A stretch of DNA of 64,000 nt from JAGNHS01 sp964609695 (GCA_964609695.1 CAZSSP010000001.1:186001-250000), one strand, 5' to 3'; shown: positions 1 through 9,114, counted from the stretch's first letter. Notes: generated from the sequence alone by a model not told the origin. Program-made: numbers and translations.

Positions 1-4
1 TCTC

Positions 5-973
5 ATGAGACTGACTGTAATTAGAAAAATATTCACACTAAAAAAACAATTTAAAAAACTTGAAAACAAAGAACTCAGCGAATCTTTTGATTGGAAAGAC
101 GGCGATGAAATCAACTCCCTAGGCATGTCTCTTGAATCCGCACGCAAAACCCTAAATAAACTCTTTGAAGATCTCGAAAAATCAAATCAGAATTTATTTG
201 AACTCAATAACAACCTCGAATCTCAAGTTATAGAACGCTCCAACCAACTATCAGAATCATCTCGCCTAGCCTCACTGGGAGAGATGGCTGGCGGTGTTGC
301 CCATGAAATCAACAATCCACTGGCTATTATATCTGGAAAAGCTCGAAAACTTAGAAAGCTCTTAGCAGCTCGAAATTTAGAGGGCATTGAAAACGAAATC
401 AAAGAGCTTAACTCTATCGATGCCACCATTGAAAGGATATCCAAAATCATAAGAGGCCTTAGAACTTTCTCAAGAGATGGAAGCCAAGATAATTTCGAAA
501 ATATAAAAATAAAAAGCTTAATCGATGACACTCTTGAAATGTGCAAAGCTCGCTTTACCAATCATTCCATTGACATTCGCATAAAAGAATTTGACCCCGA
601 ACTCAGCATCGATTGTCGATCCGTCCAACTTGGCCAAGTCATTCTAAACTTACTCAGCAATGCTTACGATGCACTCGCTGATAAAGAAGAAAAATGGGTA
701 GAAATTGCAGTTAGCACTCAAGCCGATAAAATCACTATTCAAATTACAGACAGTGGGCCAGGCATTCCCGAAGCCATCCGTGCCAAACTCATGCAACCCT
801 TCTTTACAACTAAACCCGTAGGAAAAGGGACAGGTTTGGGCTTGAGCATATCCAAAGGAATCATTGATGCTCATGGAGGCAAATTCGAAATCGACGAAAA
901 GTGCCCAAACACACGATTCATTATTGAACTCCCCATAAAAGCCTCTCCTAACGAAAAGAAGGAGGCCGCTTGA
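5..973 (+). CDS. Sensor histidine kinase, probably 5'-truncated by the window edge
   Basis: Transmitter half of a two-component sensor kinase, which autophosphorylates on a histidine and passes the phosphate to a response regulator. Residues 1-55 look like the end of a HAMP linker, followed by a coiled coil. The HisKA H-box follows with His100 in HEINNPLA, then the HATPase N-box (GQVILNLLSNAYDAL), the G1 box (DSGPGIP) and a G2 box (GKGTGLGL). The frame is open to base 2, so the ATG at 5 is probably an internal Met and the membrane sensor lies upstream. It overlaps the next kinase by 4 nt. No receiver domain is attached and no response regulator is in view. Confidence 0.88.
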   Translation: MRLTVIRKIFTLKKQFKKLENKELSESFDWKDGDEINSLGMSLESARKTLNKLFEDLEKSNQNLFELNNNLESQVIERSNQLSESSRLASLGEMAGGVAHEINNPLAIISGKARKLRKLLAARNLEGIENEIKELNSIDATIERISKIIRGLRTFSRDGSQDNFENIKIKSLIDDTLEMCKARFTNHSIDIRIKEFDPELSIDCRSVQLGQVILNLLSNAYDALADKEEKWVEIAVSTQADKITIQITDSGPGIPEAIRAKLMQPFFTTKPVGKGTGLGLSISKGIIDAHGGKFEIDEKCPNTRFIIELPIKASPNEKKEAA

Positions 974-2655
974 ATCAAGAAAAGTTTTTAGATGTTGCCG
1001 AAGAAGTCCAAAATTCTTTGTTTTCTAAATCTATTCTGTCTGCAACGACTCACATTATACTTGTCTTAATTTTGTTGAAAATCACTCCAATTGTAACTGA
1101 AGATTTTAATATTAATTTTTACTCAATGGCCATTATTGGCTTAGCCACTCTTCGAATAATTACAGCTCAAACAGTTAGATTTTTAAAACAAACTCACCAA
1201 AAAATTGCGGCTAATATTTTAAGATCACTAGTTATAGTAACTGGATTATGTTGGGGACTGATTGGATATTTCGGAATTGCAAACTATGGAATCACGCTAG
1301 ATTCCATTATATTACTCATTCCAATTGCCGGAGTTGCCGCAGGTGCCAATAGTAGCCTTTTCTACGAACCCACAGTTTTAAAACTATTCACCACACTCTC
1401 AATTGCACCCGCAATTATCGCAGAAGTTGTTTCGAAAAATTCAACGGCCTACGGCGTAGCCGCCATGACTACATTGTTTTTAGCCTTCTTACTGATTCAG
1501 TGTGAAAAAAACTGCTCAACTGCTCTTAAATCACTTCATTTAAGAAATAAAAACGTAGTTGAAAAAAACAAACTCAGCGCCTTATTAGCCGCCATTCCTG
1601 GCTATATTTCCTGGATTGATTTAGATGGAAAATATCTTGGCGTTAACCCACAATTGGCAGAATTATTCGGAAAAAAAGCAGAAGATTTTGTTGGAATGGA
1701 TGTAGGAAGCTTTCAAAACGATAAAATATTCAAAGACATCATTAATAATTTCACACAATCAGACAAAAGTGTAGAAACTCATGAAGTGCTTTTAAAAACA
1801 CCCATGGGAGAACGCTGGATGCTATTGGCCCTCAAACGCTATGGTTCGTTTAACAAAGAAAAAATTGTGGTAATTGGTATTGATAGCCATGATAAAAAAA
1901 CAGCAGAAAGAGAGCTAGAATCAGCAAGGGCTTCTTCGCTCAATTCCTCAAAACTCGCCTCTCTAGGCCAAATGGCTGGAAATTTCGCCCACGAAATCAA
2001 CAATCCACTCGCCATCATTTCAGGAAAATCAAATCGAATCCGAAAAACTCTTGCAAACTTTAAAGAGCATGATTTTTCAGCAGCAATAAAAGATTTGGAT
2101 TCTATAGATTCCACCCTGATTCGAATCACAAAAATAATTAAAGGTCTCAGAAACATGTCTAGAGACGGTAGTACCGACCAAGCCGAAAAAACATTGGTCA
2201 AAAACTTAATCGACGAAACTATTGAAATGAGCCGTTCAAAATTTAGAAACAGCATGGTTGAAATTCGAGTCAGTGATTACAATCAAAATCTTGAAATATT
2301 TTGCAGGCCCGTGCAAATCGGACAAGTCATAATTAATTTGCTCGCAAACGCCGTTGACGCTGTAGAGGAACTCCCCGAAAAATGGGTAGAACTCTCTGTA
2401 TTAGACTCACCCACAGAAACACAAATTCGTATTACTGATAGTGGCAAAGGCATACCCCTCGAAGTGCAAGAAAAACTCATGCAACCCTTTTTCACTACCA
2501 AACCCGTGGGTAAAGGAACTGGCTTAGGACTCAATATTTCGCGTAAAATTCTTGAAAATCATGGCGGTCAATTTTATTTAGACAACAATTCACCCAATAC
2601 ATGTTTTGTTTTAAGTCTTCCAAAATTAGCTAAAATTAATTCCGACGCCGCATAA
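970..2655 (+). CDS. Membrane sensor histidine kinase with PAS domain
   Basis: Complete sensor kinase of 561 aa. About six hydrophobic helices fill residues 20-185, then a PAS-like domain (about 200-310, PGYISWIDLDGKYLGVN), HisKA with His341 in HEINNPLA, and a HATPase with GQVIINLLANAVDA, DSGKGIP and GKGTGLGL boxes. The start is TTG, chosen because a perfect AAGGAGG lies at 959-965, five bases upstream; it overlaps the TGA of the preceding kinase as TTGA, so the two are co-translated. Its catalytic half is strikingly similar to that of the upstream kinase, which suggests a tandem duplication with a different sensor module. Signal and partner regulator are unknown. Confidence 0.92.
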   Translation: MNQEKFLDVAEEVQNSLFSKSILSATTHIILVLILLKITPIVTEDFNINFYSMAIIGLATLRIITAQTVRFLKQTHQKIAANILRSLVIVTGLCWGLIGYFGIANYGITLDSIILLIPIAGVAAGANSSLFYEPTVLKLFTTLSIAPAIIAEVVSKNSTAYGVAAMTTLFLAFLLIQCEKNCSTALKSLHLRNKNVVEKNKLSALLAAIPGYISWIDLDGKYLGVNPQLAELFGKKAEDFVGMDVGSFQNDKIFKDIINNFTQSDKSVETHEVLLKTPMGERWMLLALKRYGSFNKEKIVVIGIDSHDKKTAERELESARASSLNSSKLASLGQMAGNFAHEINNPLAIISGKSNRIRKTLANFKEHDFSAAIKDLDSIDSTLIRITKIIKGLRNMSRDGSTDQAEKTLVKNLIDETIEMSRSKFRNSMVEIRVSDYNQNLEIFCRPVQIGQVIINLLANAVDAVEELPEKWVELSVLDSPTETQIRITDSGKGIPLEVQEKLMQPFFTTKPVGKGTGLGLNISRKILENHGGQFYLDNNSPNTCFVLSLPKLAKINSDAA

Positions 2656-2664
2656 CTTAAACAA

Positions 2665-3963
2665 TCAAATTTCTTCAAGTTTCATAACTTCTTGATAAAA
2701 GTGCGACATAAAATAATCTGTGGCATGCTCTAAATCACTCTCCGAAGTTATTATATTGCCCAAACTATCTCTTCTAATAATCCAATGAAAATCTGCATTC
2801 ACGCCACTTGTGGCATCATTAAGAGCCCGTTCTTTTAATTCCCCTATAATCATACTTCGCGTGTGTTGGCTCGCTTCCTTGTACAATGGTGAATCAGCAT
2901 CAAAAACATGCCCTTCATAATGATGAGCTGGAGAATTTAACATCGTAGACCACGACAACAGTTGATGCGCATTTTCGTGAGTTAAATAATTATAAATAGC
3001 ATCATAGGTTAATGCATTTTTTTGCTCTTCTTTGGGTAACTTCATCATAAATTCTGCAAAATAACTGTGGAAATTTCTAGCCAATTCTTTTGATCGCTGA
3101 AGCTTATCGGCTCCACCCCATAATGAAAATTTAGTTTGTCCCGACCCATTATGGGCCATATCGTGCCCAGCAAATTCAAAGGGATCTGTAAAAATTCTAC
3201 CATCAGCTCTTGGAAATTCCCCATGACTTATAAGCCCAATGTCGGCCACCCCCGAACCCCATCCATAAGATAATTTTCTTAATTTAACTTCGGACTGAGG
3301 CACAGGCCTAAATATGCTTCCTTCATTATGAGCTATCGAATTCCAAAAAGCTTTTTCCGATTTAATATCCTCTACCGAATTTTTTTCGTGAAAAGGATTA
3401 GCAAAACGTCGTGTTGCCTCCATAAAGTCTGAATAATTTACATTCGGATTTAGTCTCAATTTTTCGATCGCTGATAGCGAAGCACGAAGCCTAGCTTTGG
3501 CAGCTTCTTTATTGGCTATTATCCAATTCAAAGAATCCTCATAAGGTGTTTGATAGGTGTATCTATTCAATTGAATGTTTTCGTTGTGCTGCTGCTCTAC
3601 TTTAGCAATTACAGAATCAAAATCTGCTTCAAAGCGTTTTAAATCCGCAATCATCCAATCAAGAGTTTTTTTATCAGCAGTTTTTAATTTTATTTTCGAA
3701 TAAGCGTCTCGATAGCTTTTCACTTTTCGAATATCCAAATAAGGAAGTAGCTTGTCGAATTCACGAGCCACATCAGCGCGATCTTTCCCGATGAGAGCAT
3801 CCCAAGTTTGCCCACGCGAATCAGAACGCCTAAAAACATGAGCAATTTTTTCAAAAATGGGGTCGCATACGGCGGGTAAAATATGAATAGCAAAAACAGG
3901 TGTTGAAAACTGAAAAAGACAAAAAACAACAAAGCTAGATATTAGCTTAAACACCCATCTCAT
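2665..3963 (-). CDS. Exported protein of unknown function
   Basis: I do not recognise this 432-aa protein. The N-terminus is a typical Sec signal peptide (basic start, long hydrophobic core, VFA cleavage region near residue 26). The mature part is soluble and charged, with two His-containing patches, GHDMAHNG and THENAHQ, that could bind metal, but no complete HExxH is present. It ends 9 bases from the end of the kinase gene on the other strand and its start faces the exported protein at 4053, with about 90 bases between them that must hold both promoters. Confidence 0.75.
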   Translation of the reverse strand: MRWVFKLISSFVVFCLFQFSTPVFAIHILPAVCDPIFEKIAHVFRRSDSRGQTWDALIGKDRADVAREFDKLLPYLDIRKVKSYRDAYSKIKLKTADKKTLDWMIADLKRFEADFDSVIAKVEQQHNENIQLNRYTYQTPYEDSLNWIIANKEAAKARLRASLSAIEKLRLNPNVNYSDFMEATRRFANPFHEKNSVEDIKSEKAFWNSIAHNEGSIFRPVPQSEVKLRKLSYGWGSGVADIGLISHGEFPRADGRIFTDPFEFAGHDMAHNGSGQTKFSLWGGADKLQRSKELARNFHSYFAEFMMKLPKEEQKNALTYDAIYNYLTHENAHQLLSWSTMLNSPAHHYEGHVFDADSPLYKEASQHTRSMIIGELKERALNDATSGVNADFHWIIRRDSLGNIITSESDLEHATDYFMSHFYQEVMKLEEI

Positions 3964-4003
3964 AGTCTAAGCCTTATTTTAGCTCTCTTAACACCAAGCC
4001 CAT

Positions 4004-4025
4004 ATTAAGATTCGGTTAAGATTTT
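4004..4025. promoter_or_regulatory. Direct repeat TTAAGATT, 11-bp spacing, between divergent genes
   Basis: TTAAGATT occurs at 4005-4012 and again at 4016-4023, exactly 11 bases apart, in the short divergent region between the exported-protein genes at 3963 and 4053. One-turn direct repeats are the usual target layout of OmpR/PhoB-type response regulators. The same octamer occurs upstream of other exported-protein genes in the window. Function is inferred only. Confidence 0.35.
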
Positions 4026-4052
4026 GCGCTTGGGCTGCTTTCATGGAAAAAT

Positions 4053-5153
4053 ATGATAATGCGTTCTAAGCTTAGTTTAATCGCTTTAGTTTTAAGCCTA
4101 ATGCAAAGCAGATCTGCCATGGCTAATAGCGACCATAGCGAACGCCTTGCCCAATACAATGCCTGCATGGAAGGCAAGGCCAATGTGAGCGCCCCAGGCA
4201 TGGAATGCACCCTAGTGAATCGCAATCAACTAACAAACGCCTGTTATTCTTATGGAGCTGTTGGTATTTTTCAAAGAGCTCTTAAACGAGAAGGGATTCA
4301 AAACGCTCCACGACTATCCCGCGAATGCGCTGCACTTTTCTTTTTGGCTTCTAAAATTCCCACTATGCCTGAAGAAGATTGGAACAGATATTTAAACACT
4401 ATTCGACGAGGCACACTTTTACCCGAAGGCCGAGACGATAAATTGTTAGAGTGGATTTTGATAAACCCAATTCTTCCCGATGAAAATCAATGCAGTCCCA
4501 ATAGACTTGCACAAATCACAAGTGAATTACAAAAAGTTGCACTCGATAACAATCCCACTCAGGCCCGCAGTAAAATACAACAAAGCATTTATAGTTTTGC
4601 CCAACCCATGCCAAAATATGTGAGTCCACTCGGTGGTAAAAGTTTGTATTACAGAGTCCACGATTGGCACACAACTATTGAACTTAAGAACCCCTCGGCC
4701 CGCCAGTGCCCCGAGCAAGATGCCATGATTAAGCATTATTTATGCGCGCAAATTCCTGTGTCTATGAGTTTTATAAAAAGTGCCGGTTGCACCACCAAAG
4801 ACAAGAAAACAGGTGAATGTAAGGAACCCAGTTCTGGTTATTCTACACACTCCGCAATTGCTTATGAGATTAACCATAGTGATTCTAAAATCAATTATAT
4901 TGAAAGTGCTTCGAAGACTGGCTTAGACCCCTCGGAAGGATTATGGGGCAATTTTAATATCACTGAGACTTGTAGAATTTCTCGTATCACCGCTCTTATG
5001 ACTACTGCAGATAAAAGTTTTCTAGACAGCATTGAAGCCGCTCGCAGAATCACTCTTCATTCTTTGATTACAAACACCATTGTAAATCACGAAGTAGACA
5101 CCTCTCAATTCAGAAGAGGTGTTAAAAATCCATCCTCACTCAGAAGACATTAA
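4053..5153 (+). CDS. Exported Cys-containing protein of unknown function
   Basis: A 366-aa protein with a Sec-type signal peptide (residues 1-24, ending SAMA) and a mature chain with many cysteines scattered through it (for example CMEGK, CTLVN, CSPNR, YLCAQ), suggesting periplasmic disulphides. No known domain or catalytic motif is recognised. ATG at 4053 was kept; a second ATG two codons later is equally possible, and the upstream GGAAAAA is only a weak ribosome site. It converges on the repeat protein gene with 10 bases between stops. Confidence 0.72.
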   Translation: MIMRSKLSLIALVLSLMQSRSAMANSDHSERLAQYNACMEGKANVSAPGMECTLVNRNQLTNACYSYGAVGIFQRALKREGIQNAPRLSRECAALFFLASKIPTMPEEDWNRYLNTIRRGTLLPEGRDDKLLEWILINPILPDENQCSPNRLAQITSELQKVALDNNPTQARSKIQQSIYSFAQPMPKYVSPLGGKSLYYRVHDWHTTIELKNPSARQCPEQDAMIKHYLCAQIPVSMSFIKSAGCTTKDKKTGECKEPSSGYSTHSAIAYEINHSDSKINYIESASKTGLDPSEGLWGNFNITETCRISRITALMTTADKSFLDSIEAARRITLHSLITNTIVNHEVDTSQFRRGVKNPSSLRRH

Positions 5154-5163
5154 GAACTCAGTG

Positions 5164-6624
5164 CTATTCGGCCTCAATCTTTACACATTTTTTACTAGAT
5201 AATTCATAGCCATCATCACAAGAAGTGCAATTATCTTTTGAACCTTTACCATGACTACAAGTGCTTGACGAAGAACCACCACTGCCACTGTTACCGTTGG
5301 AGCTGTTATCATCGCCATCATCTTGCATAGCGGATACAACTCCATAAGCTAAACCACCAGCAGCAACGGCCCCTACAACTTTTCCAGTTGTAGTACTAAA
5401 AAAACCACCAGTGTTACTAGCAGTATTTCTTGCTCCACTAGCTATAGAAGAACCGGTGTTTCCGCCCGCCAGAGATGAACCGGTGCTTCCACCTGCAAGC
5501 GATGAACCGGTGCTTCCTCCAGCCCCTGTCGAACTACCAGCACCAGCAGTTGCAAGTTTGCTTTGAGCGTTATTAGCAGCTGTCGACACTGCACCACTGT
5601 GATTTCTAGCATCAGATTTAGCCATTTCTGCTTCACCATTAAAAGTTCTTGATGCACTTTCAATAGCATTAGAATCGTTTTGAATTGCAGCATTTTGTAA
5701 GCTTAGATTCTGGGGCCCCGGATACCTAGCTTGTGCTTCCGCCTTTAAATTATTTAAAGCTGTCTTTTTCTTGTTAGCGACATCAGCCTGAGCTTTTTCG
5801 ATAATTGGTATATTTGCTTGAAGCTGACCATACTCTTGAGTTGAATAACCATACATTTGCGAAGCGCTACCAGCTGCACTACCACTCGCTGCACCTGCAG
5901 CTGAAGGCAATGCAGCAACCGGTAACTCATTTAAATCTGCAGTAGTTTGCTGTGCCAAAGTTACAAAAGATGTACAAGAATTTAAATAACATCCAGATTT
6001 ATTTTTCTCACCTTGCGAGGCAGTCGAGCCTGTGCCTCCACCACTTCCAGTTGTTCCAGCGGGGTCACTTGACGCAGTCTCAGGTGCATTCGAGGTATCG
6101 GTTAAAGGATCATAGGTTGTGCCCTCGGGAGCAGCGCTTAATGAATTGCCTGTAGATGCGGCTGGCGCATTTGAGGTGTCGGTAAATGGATCATATGTCG
6201 TCCCCTCTGGAGCAGCACTTAAAGAATTACCTGTAGATGCGGCTGGTGCATTTGAGGTGTCGGTAAATGGATCATATGTTGTACCCGCTGGAGCAGTACT
6301 TAAAGAATTACCCGTAGATGCAGCTGGTGCATTTGAGGTGTCGGTAAATGGATCATATGTTGTACCCGCTGGAGCAGTAGATCCAGTAGTAGAATTCGAA
6401 GCAGGAGGAGTTGTCCCACCATTTGCTCGAACCTGATTTTCCATTGCAGGAATAACACCCTGAGGAGCATAAGCTTGACACACTTCCCCAACCACAAAAC
6501 TAACAGCTGCACCTAAACATCCCGCGAAGGATTGATTAATGTAAATAAATCCAAATAAAGCAATTAAAAGAGGTAATAATTTTATACGTAACAATTCTCT
6601 CATAAACGTGCTCATACAATTCAT
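5164..6624 (-). CDS. Exported low-complexity repeat protein with Cys-rich tail
   Basis: A 486-aa secreted or surface protein of unknown function. After a signal peptide (about residues 8-35; ATGs at residues 1, 4 and 8 are all possible starts) come three full and one partial 27-residue repeats of the type GTTYDPFTDTSNAPAASTG. A Gly/Ser/Ala-rich region with a helical stretch follows, then short GSSLAGG repeats, a hydrophobic helix (VVGAVAAGGLAYGVVSA, possible membrane anchor), and a tail with six Cys in a CxxGxxxxxxCxxCxxGYxL pattern resembling furin/EGF-like modules. The composition suggests a flexible stalk or adhesin, but no homologous family is recognised. Confidence 0.7.
   Translation of the reverse strand: MNCMSTFMRELLRIKLLPLLIALFGFIYINQSFAGCLGAAVSFVVGEVCQAYAPQGVIPAMENQVRANGGTTPPASNSTTGSTAPAGTTYDPFTDTSNAPAASTGNSLSTAPAGTTYDPFTDTSNAPAASTGNSLSAAPEGTTYDPFTDTSNAPAASTGNSLSAAPEGTTYDPLTDTSNAPETASSDPAGTTGSGGGTGSTASQGEKNKSGCYLNSCTSFVTLAQQTTADLNELPVAALPSAAGAASGSAAGSASQMYGYSTQEYGQLQANIPIIEKAQADVANKKKTALNNLKAEAQARYPGPQNLSLQNAAIQNDSNAIESASRTFNGEAEMAKSDARNHSGAVSTAANNAQSKLATAGAGSSTGAGGSTGSSLAGGSTGSSLAGGNTGSSIASGARNTASNTGGFFSTTTGKVVGAVAAGGLAYGVVSAMQDDGDDNSSNGNSGSGGSSSSTCSHGKGSKDNCTSCDDGYELSSKKCVKIEAE
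6086..6378 (-). repeat. 81-bp in-frame tandem repeat
   Basis: The unit start (GCATT in plus orientation) recurs at 6086, 6167, 6248 and 6329, a strict 81-base period equal to 27 codons. Units are nearly identical, the outermost (6086) being the most diverged. This is recent internal duplication inside the exported repeat protein and a likely site of length polymorphism. Confidence 0.9.
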
Positions 6625-6629
6625 TATCG

Positions 6630-6645
6630 GGCTCTTTACAGAGCC
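6630..6645 (-). promoter_or_regulatory. Small hairpin in the leader of the repeat-protein gene
   Basis: GGCTCT at 6630-6635 pairs with AGAGCC at 6640-6645 around a 4-base loop, only a few bases upstream of the first possible start codon of the repeat protein. No U-run follows on the coding strand, so it is not a terminator. It could occlude the ribosome site. The rest of the 6625-6797 gap shows nothing else I recognise. Confidence 0.3.
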
Positions 6646-6797
6646 ACAAATGAAGATTTCATGAAACTTGTGTAGAGATTATGCCGAACTTTTAGACAGC
6701 AAATTATTAAGATGCTGTAGATTCAATAATTTGCACTTTTGATACTTAGGCTAAGTTAACTATTCAGACCCACTCTTAACGTCGCACAGTAGTTTCT

Positions 6798-7520
6798 TCA
6801 AAGCGGGCGGGTGGGAATAGCGGGCACGTCGCGAATGAGTATGGGTATTCCGCGCAACTGCATGGGGAGGGCTTGTCGATCGATGGACATAGCATCTTTT
6901 AAAAAAACTATATGCATTTTCATAGCCAAAGTGATGATCCATTTTGGCGATGGCATTCCTAAACTTTGTGCTTTTGAAATATAGATGGGTGCCAAGTAAC
7001 TCATGCGAGCAAGGGATTCTATAAAGTGCCTGTAAAAAGCATTGAGATTAGGCTCTTTCGAAAGAGCTTTGATTTCATTTTCACAAATTTCTGAGAACTC
7101 TTTAAAATTTGCATTTTCTAACGCCAAATTCATTTGCACTTTTAGAACGCGCAATTTGGGTTCATAAAAATTGGCCACTTTGGGCCAAGGCTTTGGAGCT
7201 TGCTCAATAAAATTGGGCGCGCTTTTCATGTCCACAAAATCTAAATCCAACAATGGAATTCCGGCCTTCTGATATTTGCGCGCAAATAAATCTAAAACAA
7301 GAGCCAGGGGCTTAGCGGTTTTTTGTTTAAACAATATTTTTCTAAAAAGTGCATCAGACTCTCCGCCCGAAACCTTGGAGTACAAAGGCTTACGACGTTC
7401 GTATTCTTCAATGGCACTATTGAAGTGATGCAAAAAACATCCGTGCTGAGTTTTGTGGGCGCTAAAACTAAGGGTGTCGTTAACGAGTTCAGACATTTGA
7501 ATATGATTCTTTCCATCCAA
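6798..7520 (-). CDS. Conserved-looking hypothetical protein, last gene of the leftward lipid-export group
   Basis: A 240-aa soluble protein with no signal peptide and no recognised domain; mostly helical by composition, with a basic C-terminus. It follows the SRPBCC gene on the same strand with overlapping ends: the start used here (7520) overlaps by 32 nt. An ATG at 7496 (MSELVN...) would give an 8-nt overlap and may be the true start through translational coupling. Position alone suggests a role with the SRPBCC, barrel and LolA-like proteins upstream. Confidence 0.62.
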   Translation of the reverse strand: MDGKNHIQMSELVNDTLSFSAHKTQHGCFLHHFNSAIEEYERRKPLYSKVSGGESDALFRKILFKQKTAKPLALVLDLFARKYQKAGIPLLDLDFVDMKSAPNFIEQAPKPWPKVANFYEPKLRVLKVQMNLALENANFKEFSEICENEIKALSKEPNLNAFYRHFIESLARMSYLAPIYISKAQSLGMPSPKWIITLAMKMHIVFLKDAMSIDRQALPMQLRGIPILIRDVPAIPTRPL

Positions 7521-7995
7521 GCTTTCGCCTGTCGAGAATCTTACGCATTCTTCGCTGACGTTCTCTAAACAAAAACGTCAATGAGGGCTTCACCCAAAGA
7601 TTGAGCACGGGATGTGCGGATTTTATAAATCCCATAGGCAATGAGTAAGTGATTTTATCTTCCACCATCACTCCGCCACCACGCTCTTCAAAAATATGCT
7701 CATGGCGCCAATAACTAAAGGGGCCACTTTCCTGCACATCCACAAAGCAACGACTTGAGCCGTGGTCGCGAACTTTTTCGATACGCGCAATCCAATCATA
7801 TTGATATAAGAATCCTTCGATTCCTAAACCCATATGAATAGTTCCGCCTTCATAAATTTTAGAATTTTCTTTGAGAAACAAGCCATATAACTTGGGCGTT
7901 AAAGCCACTAATTGCTTTGGACTAGCTGCCATATCCCAAACTTCATCAATGCGCGCAGGTATAAAACTTTTAATCGTTAGATGATATTTTTTCAC
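7489..7995 (-). CDS. SRPBCC (START-like) lipid-binding or cyclase-family protein
   Basis: A 168-aa protein with the SRPBCC/polyketide-cyclase pattern: N-terminal strand with PARIDEVWDMAASP, central FVDVQESGPFSYWRHEHIF, and the late VEDKITYSLPMGF strand before the C-terminal helix. This fold makes a deep hydrophobic pocket that binds lipids or other non-polar ligands. GTG start at 7995 is supported by GGAGGGG six bases upstream. It sits next to the outer-membrane barrel and LolA-like genes, so an intracellular lipid-binding role in the neighbouring pathway is plausible; ligand unknown. Confidence 0.8.
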   Translation of the reverse strand: MKKYHLTIKSFIPARIDEVWDMAASPKQLVALTPKLYGLFLKENSKIYEGGTIHMGLGIEGFLYQYDWIARIEKVRDHGSSRCFVDVQESGPFSYWRHEHIFEERGGGVMVEDKITYSLPMGFIKSAHPVLNLWVKPSLTFLFRERQRRMRKILDRRKLGWKESYSNV

Positions 7996-8041
7996 ACTAA
8001 GCCCCTCCCAGAATTCCCACTAAGACTCTATCCCTATGCAA

Positions 8042-9076
8042 TCATAAATCGCTTTGAAGCCTTAATCCAGTCACCCAGCCCTCTGTAATTTGCCTATATT
8101 GAGCAATAAGATTTAGGGGACTAGCGCTATCATAATTTTGGAAGAAAGCCCCCAATTGGTAGTGTTCCGAAATATCGTAGCTATAACTAACGGAAAAATA
8201 GCCAGCCCGAGCCTTATGAGTTAAATAATTTTCCAGCATCAAAGTGGACTTGTCTTTTGTGAAGCTGACAGGAAGATAAAGTATTTTTTCATAAAAGTTT
8301 TTAGACACTCTAAGAAGTGTAAATTGTGGGAAAAACGTAAAGTCTCCCAAAAACAAATCAACACCTGCTGTGTAAAAAGTGTTTTGCGATTCGTCGCTTC
8401 CCCATTCAATTTTGGGCACGACATCTTCAAGAGCGTAGCTCATTCCCGCGCCATAATGATGTTTTTCAGAGATGTAAGCGTATGTAGGAGATATATCAAA
8501 ACCACTTAAGCGAAGTTTTGCCTTTAAGCCGCCATGCGCATCCCAGTCCTCATTTGTTTGCAAAGAGCCTCTAGGCAAATCATTTTGGGCCAAACGAAAA
8601 ACTCCAAAGGCATCGAGGTCAACTGAATCTGATGTGTAGCGAAGCAAAGTTCCAGTAGAATGTTTGAGCTGGTCTTCAAGCGGGTCTAAAAAAAGTCTAT
8701 CAAATTTTCGAGCCGTCCAATAATCTAACGAAGGCAAACTCCATGAGTCCGACCAGCGAAGTGCCTGTTGCCCCACCCGCACAAGAAGTGGCCCCCCGGT
8801 CCATTCCGCATAAAGCTCTTGCAACTGCAAACGTGCATCTTTGCCATCTCTATAGGGAATTCTATTGGCCGCATCAGCTTCAGCAAACACTTCTCCACGT
8901 AAAGTGAATTGGCCAAGGCTTGCTTGAAGCTTAGGTTTAGCAATCACTCTTTCGGCGAGCGGCTTAGCTCCCTGTATAGATTCCAGCCTAATTTGCAAAG
9001 ATGGAGTGACTTCAGCATTCAAAAAATTTGAATTTAAAAAAATGATAAAAGCCAATAATAAAATATTATATTTCAT
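8042..9076 (-). CDS. Outer-membrane beta-barrel protein (DUF1302/alginate-export-like)
   Basis: A 344-aa protein with a signal peptide (residues 1-21, FLNA) followed by alternating amphipathic strands typical of a porin-like barrel. A characteristic stretch around residues 85-130 (RVGQQALRW, LPSLDYWTARKFDRLFLDP) resembles DUF1302-type and alginate-export barrels. The C-terminal strand ends SDL rather than the usual aromatic. It lies directly downstream of the LolA-like gene, as in other bacteria where such barrels are paired with LolA-like proteins and exporters. Likely the outer-membrane end of a lipid-transfer route. Confidence 0.75.
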   Translation of the reverse strand: MKYNILLLAFIIFLNSNFLNAEVTPSLQIRLESIQGAKPLAERVIAKPKLQASLGQFTLRGEVFAEADAANRIPYRDGKDARLQLQELYAEWTGGPLLVRVGQQALRWSDSWSLPSLDYWTARKFDRLFLDPLEDQLKHSTGTLLRYTSDSVDLDAFGVFRLAQNDLPRGSLQTNEDWDAHGGLKAKLRLSGFDISPTYAYISEKHHYGAGMSYALEDVVPKIEWGSDESQNTFYTAGVDLFLGDFTFFPQFTLLRVSKNFYEKILYLPVSFTKDKSTLMLENYLTHKARAGYFSVSYSYDISEHYQLGAFFQNYDSASPLNLIAQYRQITEGWVTGLRLQSDL

Positions 9077-9114
9077 AGCTCAGCACCCGACCTCTCAGCC
9101 CCCAAGCTAATTCA

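Noticed and set aside
6119..6436. Plus-strand open frame of 105 codons with clean internal repeats
   Set aside because: It is the antisense image of the 81-bp repeat of the exported protein; the repeat keeps the opposite frame open. No ribosome site or signal.
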